Below the pieces are notes generated by a model. It worked only from the letters and a program-made list of their open reading frames with translations. It made no database searches and was not told the origin of the DNA. This document shows, piece by piece, positions 1 through 6,902 of a stretch of 41,501 bases of DNA; the first letter of the stretch is position 1; the number at the start of each line of letters is the position of its first letter. This stretch comes from Dehalococcoidia bacterium (lineage in GTDB: Bacteria > Chloroflexota > Dehalococcoidia > JAUSIH01): assembly GCA_030648205.1 (NCBI GenBank), contig JAUSIH010000033.1, positions 1 to 41,501 on the forward strand, in the 5' to 3' direction. Made by a program: the position numbers and the translations under genes.

Positions 1-51
1 CATCCACTGGCAGTTCACTGCAAAGGATGCACGCCACCGACTTCGCCATCT

Positions 52-252
52 TTACCCTTCAATTTCAGCGTGACTGAGTACTAGCGCGGGTTCCAGTATT
101 CTCCCCGTAGTCTCCAGCTTATCCATCGTATCGCCCCATACAGTCTCAAACGTGCTGTTGTAGGGTCGAACGATTACACCTTTGGGAAGAGGATGGAGAG
201 CAATTCGACTCAATAGGTGATCGTAACGGTCTTTGCGTTCCTCAATGAGGTA
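52..252 (-). pseudogene. 3' end of an unidentified gene cut by the IS256 element
   Basis: Read on the minus strand, an open frame runs from the left end of the IS256 element to a TAA at 52-54 and encodes about 66 residues containing ERKDRYDHLLSRIALHPLPK and GVIVRPYNSTFETVWGDTMD. The peptide is compositionally protein-like, has no start codon of its own near the IS junction, and meets an in-frame TGA exactly where the element begins (253-255). I read it as the C-terminal part of a gene whose 5' part lay on the other side of the insertion; that part is not recognisable downstream of the IS. I do not recognise the family. Alternative: an intact short gene with an unusual start. Confidence 0.5.
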
Positions 253-262
253 TCATCAAAAA

Positions 263-1606
263 GTGTGTAAATGAGTGAAGGCGGCGAGTATCCTTCCTGC
301 TAGCAAGCAACACGAGGAAGGAGGAACTCACCGCTGTGGGAAAGCTAAGCACGGAAAGCCAAGGCGCGTCAAGGGTCACCTGGGACCACTTGGAGGAATG
401 GGTGCGTGAGAAGGTACAGGAGTTGATGCAAGCCCTGCTGGAGGAGGAGGTCACCGAGCTGTTGGGACGCGGCAAATCAGCGCGGCGCCAGGCAGTGGAT
501 CCCGACGAGTCGGGCCCAGGCTACCGCAATAGCTATGGCAAAGAGCGGAGGCTGACCTTGAGCTGCGGCGCCATCAAGGTGCGCCGGCCCAGAGTCAGGG
601 GCCTGGAACAGCGCTTTGAGAGCCGGGTGCTGCTCCTCTCCGCCCGGCGCACCCGGGAAGTGGACCAGCTTATCCCGGAGCTTTACCTGCACGGTCTGGC
701 CGCCGGGGACTTCGACCTGGCGCTGCGGGGCCTCCTTGGGGAAGATGCCCCGATATCCGCCAGTACGGTGGCCCGCCTCAAGGAGAAGTGGCAGGGGGAA
801 TTGAAGGAGTGGAAGGGAAGGAGCCTGGCTGAGCTGGAGGTGGCCTATCTGTGGGTGGACGGGGTGTACGTGAAGGCCGGGCTGGAAAAGGAGAAGGCAG
901 TCCTGCTGGTGGTGCTGGGGGGACTGAGCGATGGGCGGAAGGTGCTCCTTGCCCTGGAGTCCGGCTATCGGGAGTCCACCGAGAGTTGGCTGGGGGTGCT
1001 CAGAGACCTGAAAGGCCGGGGGATGGACCGCCCCAAGTTGGTGGTAGGTGATGGGAACTTAGGGCTGTGGGGGGCCTTGGGGCAAGTATTCCCAGAAGCT
1101 TGTGAGCAACGGTGCTGGAACCACAAGATGGTCAATGTGCTGGATAAGCTGCCCAAGAAGGTGCAGTGGGAAGCTAAAGGACAGCTCCAGAAGGTCGCCT
1201 ATGCTCCAACCCTGGCCCAGGCAGAACAGGGGCGGAAGCAGTTTGTCCAGTGGTGTGCTAAGGGGGACTATAAAGGGGCGGCCGCAACCCTGGAGCGGGA
1301 CTGGGGGAAAATGGTCAGCTTCTACCAGTTCCCCAAAGACCACTGGAGGCGCCTGAGGACCACCAACCCCATCGAGTCGCCCTTTGCCACCCTGCGGCTA
1401 AGGACGGATGCCGCCAAGTGGTTCAAGAAGGTGGAGAACGCTACGGCAGTGATCTTCAAGATGCTGTTGCTGGCGGAGGGCCGGTTCCGCAGGCTTAATG
1501 CCCCGGAGCGGATGAAGCAGGTCTACTTGGGGGCCCAGTTCCAGGGCGGGATCGAGGTCAAACAGGAAGTGCTACAGGAGCTCGCTGCCTGAACACGTTT
1601 ACACAC
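263..1606 (+). mobile_element. IS256-family insertion sequence
   Basis: A single transposase gene is framed by imperfect terminal inverted repeats: 263-285 matches the reverse complement of 1584-1606 at 18 of 23 positions, both beginning with GTGTGTAAA. The right repeat overlaps the transposase stop codon. The true ends may lie a few bases further out (about 255-263 and 1606-1610). I could not identify a convincing 8-9 bp target duplication, so precise ends are uncertain. The length, about 1.34 kb, is normal for IS256 elements. Confidence 0.85.
336..1592 (+). CDS. IS256-family (mutator-type) DDE transposase
   Basis: A 418-residue protein of the transposase_mut family. The catalytic triad is visible as D175 (YLWVDGVYVK), D239 (LVVGDGNLGL) and E347 (RTTNPIESPF). 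The family C-x2-H signature between the second D and the E is present as CWNHK at 260-264. Length is full and the frame is intact, so the enzyme may be active. It starts with GTG at 336, preceded by AAGGAGG at 318-324. It acts on the element's own terminal repeats for cut-and-paste or circle-type transposition. The gene is alone in the element; neighbouring genes are unrelated. Confidence 0.95.
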   Translation: MGKLSTESQGASRVTWDHLEEWVREKVQELMQALLEEEVTELLGRGKSARRQAVDPDESGPGYRNSYGKERRLTLSCGAIKVRRPRVRGLEQRFESRVLLLSARRTREVDQLIPELYLHGLAAGDFDLALRGLLGEDAPISASTVARLKEKWQGELKEWKGRSLAELEVAYLWVDGVYVKAGLEKEKAVLLVVLGGLSDGRKVLLALESGYRESTESWLGVLRDLKGRGMDRPKLVVGDGNLGLWGALGQVFPEACEQRCWNHKMVNVLDKLPKKVQWEAKGQLQKVAYAPTLAQAEQGRKQFVQWCAKGDYKGAAATLERDWGKMVSFYQFPKDHWRRLRTTNPIESPFATLRLRTDAAKWFKKVENATAVIFKMLLLAEGRFRRLNAPERMKQVYLGAQFQGGIEVKQEVLQELAA

Positions 1607-1607
1607 C

Positions 1608-1641
1608 TACTGACGGAACCTCAAAAATAGTTCCGTCAGTA
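1608..1641. repeat. 12-bp perfect inverted repeat just outside the IS256 right end
   Basis: The arm TACTGACGGAAC (1608-1619) is exactly repeated in inverse at 1630-1641, with a 10-base AT-rich loop. It begins two bases after the IS right terminal repeat. There is no T-run, so a classical terminator is unlikely. It may be a target-site structure chosen by the element, or part of the element's outer end. Confidence 0.6.
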
Positions 1642-1832
1642 CAAAGCCTTGACATCAACGGATGGCAGTGGTAGTTTTGCGTACGCACCGTATTATGGCA
1701 TGCAAAATGTTCGATGGTGTCCTTTGCCGCACTCTTGCGCTACCGAAGACTGAATCAGCCTGGCTGCGGTTCTCAGTACCACGGTGCCAGGACGCGGCAA
1801 ATGTACTCGTCGAAACGACCATCATGGGATAG

Positions 1833-1937
1833 GGCAAGGCGTGGCGGAATGACTATAATGGCGGCAGACCCCACAGCCCATTGGGCGGCCTGACACCCCA
1901 GGAATTCGCGGAAGGTATCGGCCTTGACGCGCCGTAA
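1833..1937 (+). pseudogene. Remnant of an IS3-family transposase (OrfB C-terminus)
   Basis: The plus-strand frame ending with TAA at 1935-1937 reads GKAWRNDYNGGRPHSPLGGL followed by TPQEFAEG. This is the conserved C-terminal signature of IS3-family OrfB integrases (W-R-x-DYN-x2-RPHSxLG-x-LTPxEFA). An in-frame TAG at 1830-1832 separates it from a weakly similar upstream stretch (about 1755-1829), so the gene is decayed. No catalytic DDE core is left. The region between 1642 and 1832 otherwise shows no gene. Confidence 0.75.
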
Positions 1938-1984
1938 GGCAGGTTGATAGTATGATGCCGACACACGATCCGCACAAAAGATAC

Positions 1985-2047
1985 TGTTCGCCCGACCGCT
2001 TGCGGCGGTCGAACACGCGGATGCAGCAGCCGCCCCGTTAAGGGGCG
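1985..2047. repeat. Two adjacent hairpins upstream of the AT-rich operon
   Basis: First hairpin: TGTT (1985-1988), a four-base bulge, CGACCGC (1993-1999), loop, then GCGGTCG (2005-2011) and AACA (2012-2015). Second hairpin: CGCCCC (2031-2036), loop GTTAA, then GGGGCG (2042-2047). Neither has a T-tract. The bulged GC-rich stem and the following GGGGCGTTAC resemble the 3' half of integron attC sites, but the required pairing partner for the last box is not found upstream. They may equally be leader or terminator structures of the following operon. Confidence 0.4.
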
Positions 2048-2080
2048 TTACGTCTCATCGCATAACAGGGAATTCAGAAG

Positions 2081-2770
2081 ATGGATACCAGAAAAGCAAT
2101 ATCGCGAATCGCTGCGTATAGTTTTACCGGTGCTCTACTCTTTTATGTGCTCGTTCACGACCAGCTACTAGCACAGGTTACTACAAATCCATGGTGGGCC
2201 AAACTAATTGTTGAGTTCCTTGCCGCCCTAAGCGTTTACTCCATTGCCTTTTCGGTCCTTTTTTCGCTCTATGCAAGATACTTTTTTAGGATATTTGACC
2301 GGCGCCTCATGATGGACGGAGATTGGTACCAAATTTTCGCGATAAATGAATGCGATTCCTCGCTTGAAGCTATCAGGCACGGCCCTTGTAGGGTTGTTTC
2401 GTCTTACGAAGGGGTGACGATATCAGGAGAAAGCTATCGGGCAAACCAAGAGTTTAGTTCAAGCTGGCAATCACAGGTCTCCATAATCATTGGAGACAGA
2501 TTAACCCTCATGTATGTAACAAACGGTATTAGGAGGAAAAACTCCATTACAAGGGGAACAATGTCCTATCACATCTCCGGTTCGCCTCCGACTAGATTGG
2601 TTGGAAGTTTTGCAGATTCGACACCGGCAACACATTCGGGTCCTATTACTCTTTTCAGAGTCAAATCGGAGTATGAAGCACAACTAGTATCTCTGATCAA
2701 GTTGGCTAAAGAGAGAAAAAATACGACCTTACTTGCAGAGGCATTGAAAGATGAAAGCTCTTCTATTTAA
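2081..2770 (+). CDS. Membrane protein: 2 TM helices plus beta-rich domain (Cap15/S-2TMbeta-like)
   Basis: A 229-residue protein with two predicted transmembrane helices (about residues 8-28 and 41-66). These are followed by a cytosolic beta-rich domain that begins at GDW (80-82), has alternating hydrophobic strands, and closes with a G-x-F-x-D...G-P-I-T-L-F-R-V stretch (175-194). This order and spacing is that of the S-2TMbeta/Cap15 family, whose characterised members are membrane-disrupting effectors of CBASS anti-phage defence with a beta-barrel that binds a cyclic nucleotide. No CD-NTase is seen here, so any defence role is inference. The gene is clearly more AT-rich than the surrounding chromosome, indicating transfer. 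It overlaps the next gene by 20 bases. The Shine-Dalgarno is weak (AGAAG). Assignment rests on architecture only. Confidence 0.6.
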   Translation: MDTRKAISRIAAYSFTGALLFYVLVHDQLLAQVTTNPWWAKLIVEFLAALSVYSIAFSVLFSLYARYFFRIFDRRLMMDGDWYQIFAINECDSSLEAIRHGPCRVVSSYEGVTISGESYRANQEFSSSWQSQVSIIIGDRLTLMYVTNGIRRKNSITRGTMSYHISGSPPTRLVGSFADSTPATHSGPITLFRVKSEYEAQLVSLIKLAKERKNTTLLAEALKDESSSI

Positions 2771-3332
2771 ACTTTCGAAGCGCATTTACCAAACAAGAAT
2801 ACCCTTATCAGTCACACTCATAGGTGTTTCCAACATCCATGTTGGGAATAATTGCTGGATTGATCCCCTCTGCTATCTCAAGAGTGAAGGACCCGACGGA
2901 GTATTACGAATTGGGAATAATGTAGCTGTTAAGAGATATTCGCATATTAGCGCAAAAGGCTCCAAGGTTGAAATAAAGGACTTTAGTTATGTGGGATACA
3001 ACAACTGGATTGGTGGTCAGGGAAATATCACTATTGGAAGAAACTTCATGTCGGGAATGAACGTTGTTATCATCTCATCCAATCATGATTATTACAACAT
3101 AAACGTACCTTATCATATGGGAGACGAAATCAAAGGAGATATTCTCATTGGAGCAAACGTTTGGATAGGCGCAAATTCAGTAGTTTTGCCTGGCACTTCG
3201 ATAGGTGATGGAGCAGTTATCGGAGCTGGCTCTATTGTGACACAGGATATTCCACAATATGTGCTCGTAACTGGCAACCCAGCGATGGTGATAAAGCAAA
3301 TTCACCGAAAGTCGGGAGAGAGTGCCACCTAA
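2751..3332 (+). CDS. Left-handed beta-helix (hexapeptide repeat) O-acetyltransferase
   Basis: A 193-residue acyltransferase of the WbbJ/LacA/NodL type. Imperfect hexapeptide repeats run through most of the protein (for example ITIGRNFMSG and ILIGANVWIGANSVVLPGTS). The probable catalytic histidine lies in SSNHDYYN (about residues 110-117). The C-terminus GNPAMVIKQI is typical of the family. It would move an acetyl group from acetyl-CoA to a sugar or related hydroxyl in the cytoplasm. Its ATG lies inside the end of the upstream 2TM gene, suggesting translational coupling. It shares that gene's AT-rich composition, so the pair was probably acquired together. The substrate is unknown. Confidence 0.88.
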   Translation: MKALLFKLSKRIYQTRIPLSVTLIGVSNIHVGNNCWIDPLCYLKSEGPDGVLRIGNNVAVKRYSHISAKGSKVEIKDFSYVGYNNWIGGQGNITIGRNFMSGMNVVIISSNHDYYNINVPYHMGDEIKGDILIGANVWIGANSVVLPGTSIGDGAVIGAGSIVTQDIPQYVLVTGNPAMVIKQIHRKSGESAT

Positions 3333-3339
3333 CCAGCAT

Positions 3340-3447
3340 GTGCACAGACAATACCTGCACGCCGCTCGTCCCGCTGTGAAGAACTACGCGGGGCCGGGGA
3401 CCCTCTACTCCAATTTGAAGTGGACCAACGTCTGGTTGGACAAATAA
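3340..3447 (+). pseudogene. GC-rich gene 3' remnant downstream of the AT-rich pair
   Basis: A plus-strand frame ending with TAA at 3445-3447 encodes ...RPAVKNYAGPGTLYSNLKWT followed by NVWLDK. Codons here favour G/C at the third position like the chromosome and unlike the AT-rich gene immediately upstream. There is no credible ribosome-binding site, and a possible GTG lies at 3340. I read it as the tail of a chromosomal gene truncated when the AT-rich DNA entered. I do not recognise the family. The rest of 3448-3600 shows nothing I can name. Confidence 0.35.
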
Positions 3448-3625
3448 GCCGAAGCCATACACCAGGCTACCAGTGTTGCACGAGTAAAGCACACAATAGC
3501 CACCCGTGGCGGAACGGTGGCATGGGAAGAAGGAGTTGGTGTCCACCCGTGCTATGGTGCGGGTGATTCACGGGTTTCCTGTCACGCGGCACGCCCATAA
3601 ACTGCTTACGGAGGATTGATCCCGC

Positions 3626-5044
3626 ATGGAGTACGCGTCTGTCAGCCGCCAGCTAGCCCGTTTCGTTGACAAGCTCTCGTACAAGGACCTTTCCGTTGGC
3701 GTCATGGACCGCGTCAAAGGACGCATTCTTCATGGCGTTTGCACTGCGTTCGCCGGTTATGAACACCCTATGGTGCAGGCGGGCAAGCGTCTTATCCTCA
3801 ACGAAGAGAAAGGTACGCCTGGCAACACCACCATATTAGGAGCGAACGCGAAGGCGTCCAAGCTCGGCGCTGCCTTCGTCAACAGCATGATGTTTTCCTG
3901 TCGAAATCAGCACGACTCTTACCGCATGCTCATCCACCCGAGCGCACAGGTGCTCCCTTCCACTTTCGCCGTGGCGGAGAACAATGGCGTGGCGGGTAAG
4001 GACGTGCTCGTGGCGCTGGCCGCCGGCTATGAGGTCCTGACGCGTCTCGCCAGCAACGAAGAGTACGTCCTGGACGCCCATGCCCACGGCTTTCGCGCAA
4101 GTCCGCTCTTCGGCGTTTTCGGCGCGGCCGCTGCGACGGGGAAGCTCATGGGCCTGAACGAGGACCAACTGCGGGACGCTCTGGGCTTCGCCGCGACGTT
4201 CGCCGCGGGCACGGCGGAGGGACCGCGCAGCGGCTCGGGAGAGAGCATGTTCCAGGACGCGCACGCGACGCGCAGCGGCATCATGGCGAGCCTGATGGCC
4301 CGGGAGGGCTTCACGACGACCGAACAGGCGATTGAAGGGGAGGCCGGTTTTTACAACGCGTTCACCGGCAAGTACCAATGGGACTATGGCACGGTCGTGG
4401 GGGACTTGGGCAAGCGCTTTGAGCTTCTGAACATTACCTCGAAGAGATATCCCTGCGCTGGTTTCAACCAGCTTCCCATTATGCTGATGGCCCGCCTCGT
4501 GAAGGAGCACAAGTTCACCCCAGACCAGATCACGCGGATTGACATCGAGATGAGTCCCTATGAGACTCGCTATCCGCACCCGCAGTTCGCCCGCCGCTGG
4601 ACGGTCGTGGGCTTGATAGAGTACTTCGTCTCCATCGCCGCCGTCGCCGGAGACTTTCCCCAGGCGCGGCCCTGGCAAAACTATATCATTGGCTCCGTGG
4701 TCGCCGGAGGGGGCACGGACGCCGCCGCGTCGCAGGACCTGGCGGTATTCAACACCCTCAAGAAAGTGCAGCTTCACTCCAACATCCATCGCCCTATCTA
4801 TCATCCCAAGATTACCGTCCGGCTCAAGAACGGCAAGGTCATCGAAGGAGAGAGCGATAAGAAGGAGCTCTTCTGGGGAGTCAAGGAGGAGGAGGAACTC
4901 GCCATACGGCTCAAGCCGTTGATGGGCATGAGCGAGAAGCAGTTGGGCAGCGTTCAGGGCGCAGTCCGCGGATTTGAAAAACTGAAGGGCGCCGGAGACT
5001 TCCTGGGACTGGTCGCAAGGCGGGAAGCTGCCCGGAAGACATAA
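3626..5044 (+). CDS. MmgE/PrpD family protein
   Basis: A 472-residue protein with the all-alpha MmgE/PrpD N-terminal domain (about 5-270) and the smaller alpha/beta C-terminal domain (about 275-460). Family hallmarks include the GYEV segment near 138, AAAATGKLMGLNEDQLRDAL (about 171-190) and RYPCAGFNQLP. The family includes 2-methylcitrate dehydratase, cis-aconitate decarboxylase and other dehydratases/isomerases of small carboxylates, so the exact reaction is open. The ATG has GGAGG at 3610-3614. It is 15 bp upstream of the nitrilase-family gene, suggesting co-transcription. There is no propionate-cycle partner (PrpB/PrpC) nearby, which argues against a methylcitrate role. Confidence 0.9.
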   Translation: MEYASVSRQLARFVDKLSYKDLSVGVMDRVKGRILHGVCTAFAGYEHPMVQAGKRLILNEEKGTPGNTTILGANAKASKLGAAFVNSMMFSCRNQHDSYRMLIHPSAQVLPSTFAVAENNGVAGKDVLVALAAGYEVLTRLASNEEYVLDAHAHGFRASPLFGVFGAAAATGKLMGLNEDQLRDALGFAATFAAGTAEGPRSGSGESMFQDAHATRSGIMASLMAREGFTTTEQAIEGEAGFYNAFTGKYQWDYGTVVGDLGKRFELLNITSKRYPCAGFNQLPIMLMARLVKEHKFTPDQITRIDIEMSPYETRYPHPQFARRWTVVGLIEYFVSIAAVAGDFPQARPWQNYIIGSVVAGGGTDAAASQDLAVFNTLKKVQLHSNIHRPIYHPKITVRLKNGKVIEGESDKKELFWGVKEEEELAIRLKPLMGMSEKQLGSVQGAVRGFEKLKGAGDFLGLVARREAARKT

Positions 5045-5059
5045 CCTGGGAGCACATCC

Positions 5060-6037
5060 GTGAAAGCCGTAGTGCACGCTTCCCTCGTCCAGTTCAACCC
5101 CCGATGGCTCGACCGGGAGCGCAACGCTGACCGGATGCGCGCCTTCGCGGAGGACGAAGCGCGCGAGGGCGCCGACCTTATCCTGTTCCCGGAGCTTGCC
5201 AACATTGGCTACATTCCGCCGCGCCCTCGCGCCTCCGGAGCGACCGCGGAGGAGGTGGACGCCGCCGTCCAGTACGTCCGCGCCGCGGAGACCATACCTG
5301 GCCCGACCACCCTGGCTCTGTCCGACGTGGCGGCTCGTTTCCATACCCACATAGTAGTGGGCATAGCGGAGCGCCATCCGACTATTCCGGGCACGCTGTA
5401 CAACTCGGCGGCGTTGATAGGCCCGTCGGGTATCGTGGGCGTCCATCGCAAGGTGCACCTCGGCAGGGACGAGAAGCAGTACTTTTACGCGGGCAACAGC
5501 GCACAGGTCTTTGATACGGATATCGGTCGGCTTGGCCTGCTCATCTGCTATGACAGTCGCTTTCCCGAGATCGTCCGCGCCCAGGCGCTCAAAGGGGCGG
5601 AGATCGTCTGCTCTGTCTGGGCCAATCCGCGCATAGGCAACAGCAAGGGGCCGCACCGCTTGCACATGTTCTCCTATGTGCGCGCCCTGGAGAACGCCAA
5701 CTTCTTCCTCTCTTGCGGACGCGTGGGAGAGGAAGGCGGCGTCCATTTCAGCGGGCACAGCGCGGCCGGATCACCGGGCGGCGAGTTGCTGGCGGCGTCT
5801 GATACGGAAGACGAGGAAGTCGTGCGGGTGACGCTTCAGGAGAAAGACTTACTGAAGGCGCGGACCATCTTTCCGTACTTTCGGGACCGCAGGCCGGATG
5901 TCTATGGCATCCTGGTGGAGCCTCTCGCGCCCGAAGAGCCTCGACGGGCTGCGGCGGAAGGCGCTGTGTTCCGCCCGCCTACGCGCGGCGAAGGCGTGGG
6001 TCCAGGACGTCCCGCAGGGCATCCCCCAGCAGGCTGA
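5060..6037 (+). CDS. Carbon-nitrogen hydrolase (nitrilase superfamily amidase)
   Basis: A 325-residue cytosolic amidohydrolase. The Glu-Lys-Cys triad is seen as E45 (LILFPELANIG), K131 (GVHRKVHLG) and C163 (LGLLICYDSRFPE). The family hydrolyses amide bonds, for example in omega-amides or N-carbamoyl compounds; I cannot choose a substrate. The start is GTG at 5060 with TGGGAG upstream. The Pro/Arg-rich last 35 residues lie beyond the usual fold, and the reading frame overlaps the 3' end of the converging permease gene by 59 bases, so the tail may be a run-on. Likely in an operon with the PrpD-like gene upstream. Confidence 0.9.
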   Translation: MKAVVHASLVQFNPRWLDRERNADRMRAFAEDEAREGADLILFPELANIGYIPPRPRASGATAEEVDAAVQYVRAAETIPGPTTLALSDVAARFHTHIVVGIAERHPTIPGTLYNSAALIGPSGIVGVHRKVHLGRDEKQYFYAGNSAQVFDTDIGRLGLLICYDSRFPEIVRAQALKGAEIVCSVWANPRIGNSKGPHRLHMFSYVRALENANFFLSCGRVGEEGGVHFSGHSAAGSPGGELLAASDTEDEEVVRVTLQEKDLLKARTIFPYFRDRRPDVYGILVEPLAPEEPRRAAAEGAVFRPPTRGEGVGPGRPAGHPPAG

Positions 6038-6881
6038 ACCCAAATACGGTGAGGCTCAGCGCGACGCCGGGAGAGATGGCAATCCACGGTGACGTCTCCA
6101 GATGCTGGCGTCCGGCGCCGGAGAGCATGGCCCCCCAGGACGGGGTCGGCGGCGGCGCGCCCACTCCCAGGAAGTTGAGAGTGGCCTCCACCGTAATCGC
6201 CCAGCCAATGGCCGCCGTCGCCACGATGATGTAAGGCGCCATGCACTGGGGCAGCACATGGCGGAGCAGGACGCGCGTATTGCTGCACCCGATGGCGCGC
6301 GCCGCCTCGATGTACGGGTTCTCCTTCACCGACAGCGCCGCGGAGCGGAGCACCCGTGCGCCACGTGGGATGAGCACCACGGATACAGCGATCACGACGT
6401 TGTTCAGGGACGGTCCCAGGACGGCCACTATGGCCAGCGCCAGAATGAGCGTGGGGAACGCCATCACCGTATCAATAATGCGCTGCAGCAAGATGTCAAC
6501 TTTCTTGCCCATGTAGCCGCTGACAACTCCCACACCTGCCCCAATCGTGGTGCCCAGTAACACCGACACAAGCCCCACGTAGAGGGAGAGGCGGGTTCCG
6601 TAGAGGACGCGACTGAGCACGTCGCGGCCCAGCTCGTCGGCGCCCAGCCAGAACCGCAGGCTGGGCGGAGCGAAAGACACGCCTCGATGGGTCTCCAGCG
6701 GACTGTACGGCGCAATGACCTCCGCGAACACCGCGACCAGGACCATGAGCAGCACGAGCGCGGCGCCAATGACGCCCAGCGGCTGGTCGCGCCAGAACTT
6801 GGACGCCATGCCCCAGAAGCCGCGACGCCCTTGCCGGACGGTCGCCGTTCCCCGCGCTAATGCCGACCCTTGCGCGCTCAT
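5979..6881 (-). CDS. ABC transporter permease, DppC/OppC type
   Basis: A 300-residue inner-membrane permease with an N-terminal cytosolic tail, a first helix near residues 36-58, and a five-helix BPD_transp_1 domain. The DppC signature FWLGADELGRDVLSRVLYGT is present (about 82-101). The cytoplasmic EAA-type loop is ENPYIEAARAIGCSNTRVLL (about 187-206). The C-terminus ends LGDALRDVLDPRLRRA, as in the family. It pairs with the DppB-like permease encoded 21 bp upstream and with the binding protein before it. The 3' end overlaps the converging amidase gene by 59 bases. No ATPase gene follows. Confidence 0.93.
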   Translation of the reverse strand: MSAQGSALARGTATVRQGRRGFWGMASKFWRDQPLGVIGAALVLLMVLVAVFAEVIAPYSPLETHRGVSFAPPSLRFWLGADELGRDVLSRVLYGTRLSLYVGLVSVLLGTTIGAGVGVVSGYMGKKVDILLQRIIDTVMAFPTLILALAIVAVLGPSLNNVVIAVSVVLIPRGARVLRSAALSVKENPYIEAARAIGCSNTRVLLRHVLPQCMAPYIIVATAAIGWAITVEATLNFLGVGAPPPTPSWGAMLSGAGRQHLETSPWIAISPGVALSLTVFGFSLLGDALRDVLDPRLRRA

Positions 6882-6902
6882 TTTGGTCCCTGGTCTCCCC
6901 GG

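Noticed and set aside
1642-2016. Small minus-strand open frames
   Set aside because: No ribosome-binding sites or similarity; the plus strand holds an IS3 remnant.
3448-3600. Possible tRNA-like hairpins
   Set aside because: No cloverleaf with an anticodon stem and a T-loop motif could be formed.
3836-5758. Long minus-strand open frame of 640 codons
   Set aside because: It is antisense to the PrpD-like and amidase genes, has no family motifs and reads as the shadow typical of GC-rich genes.
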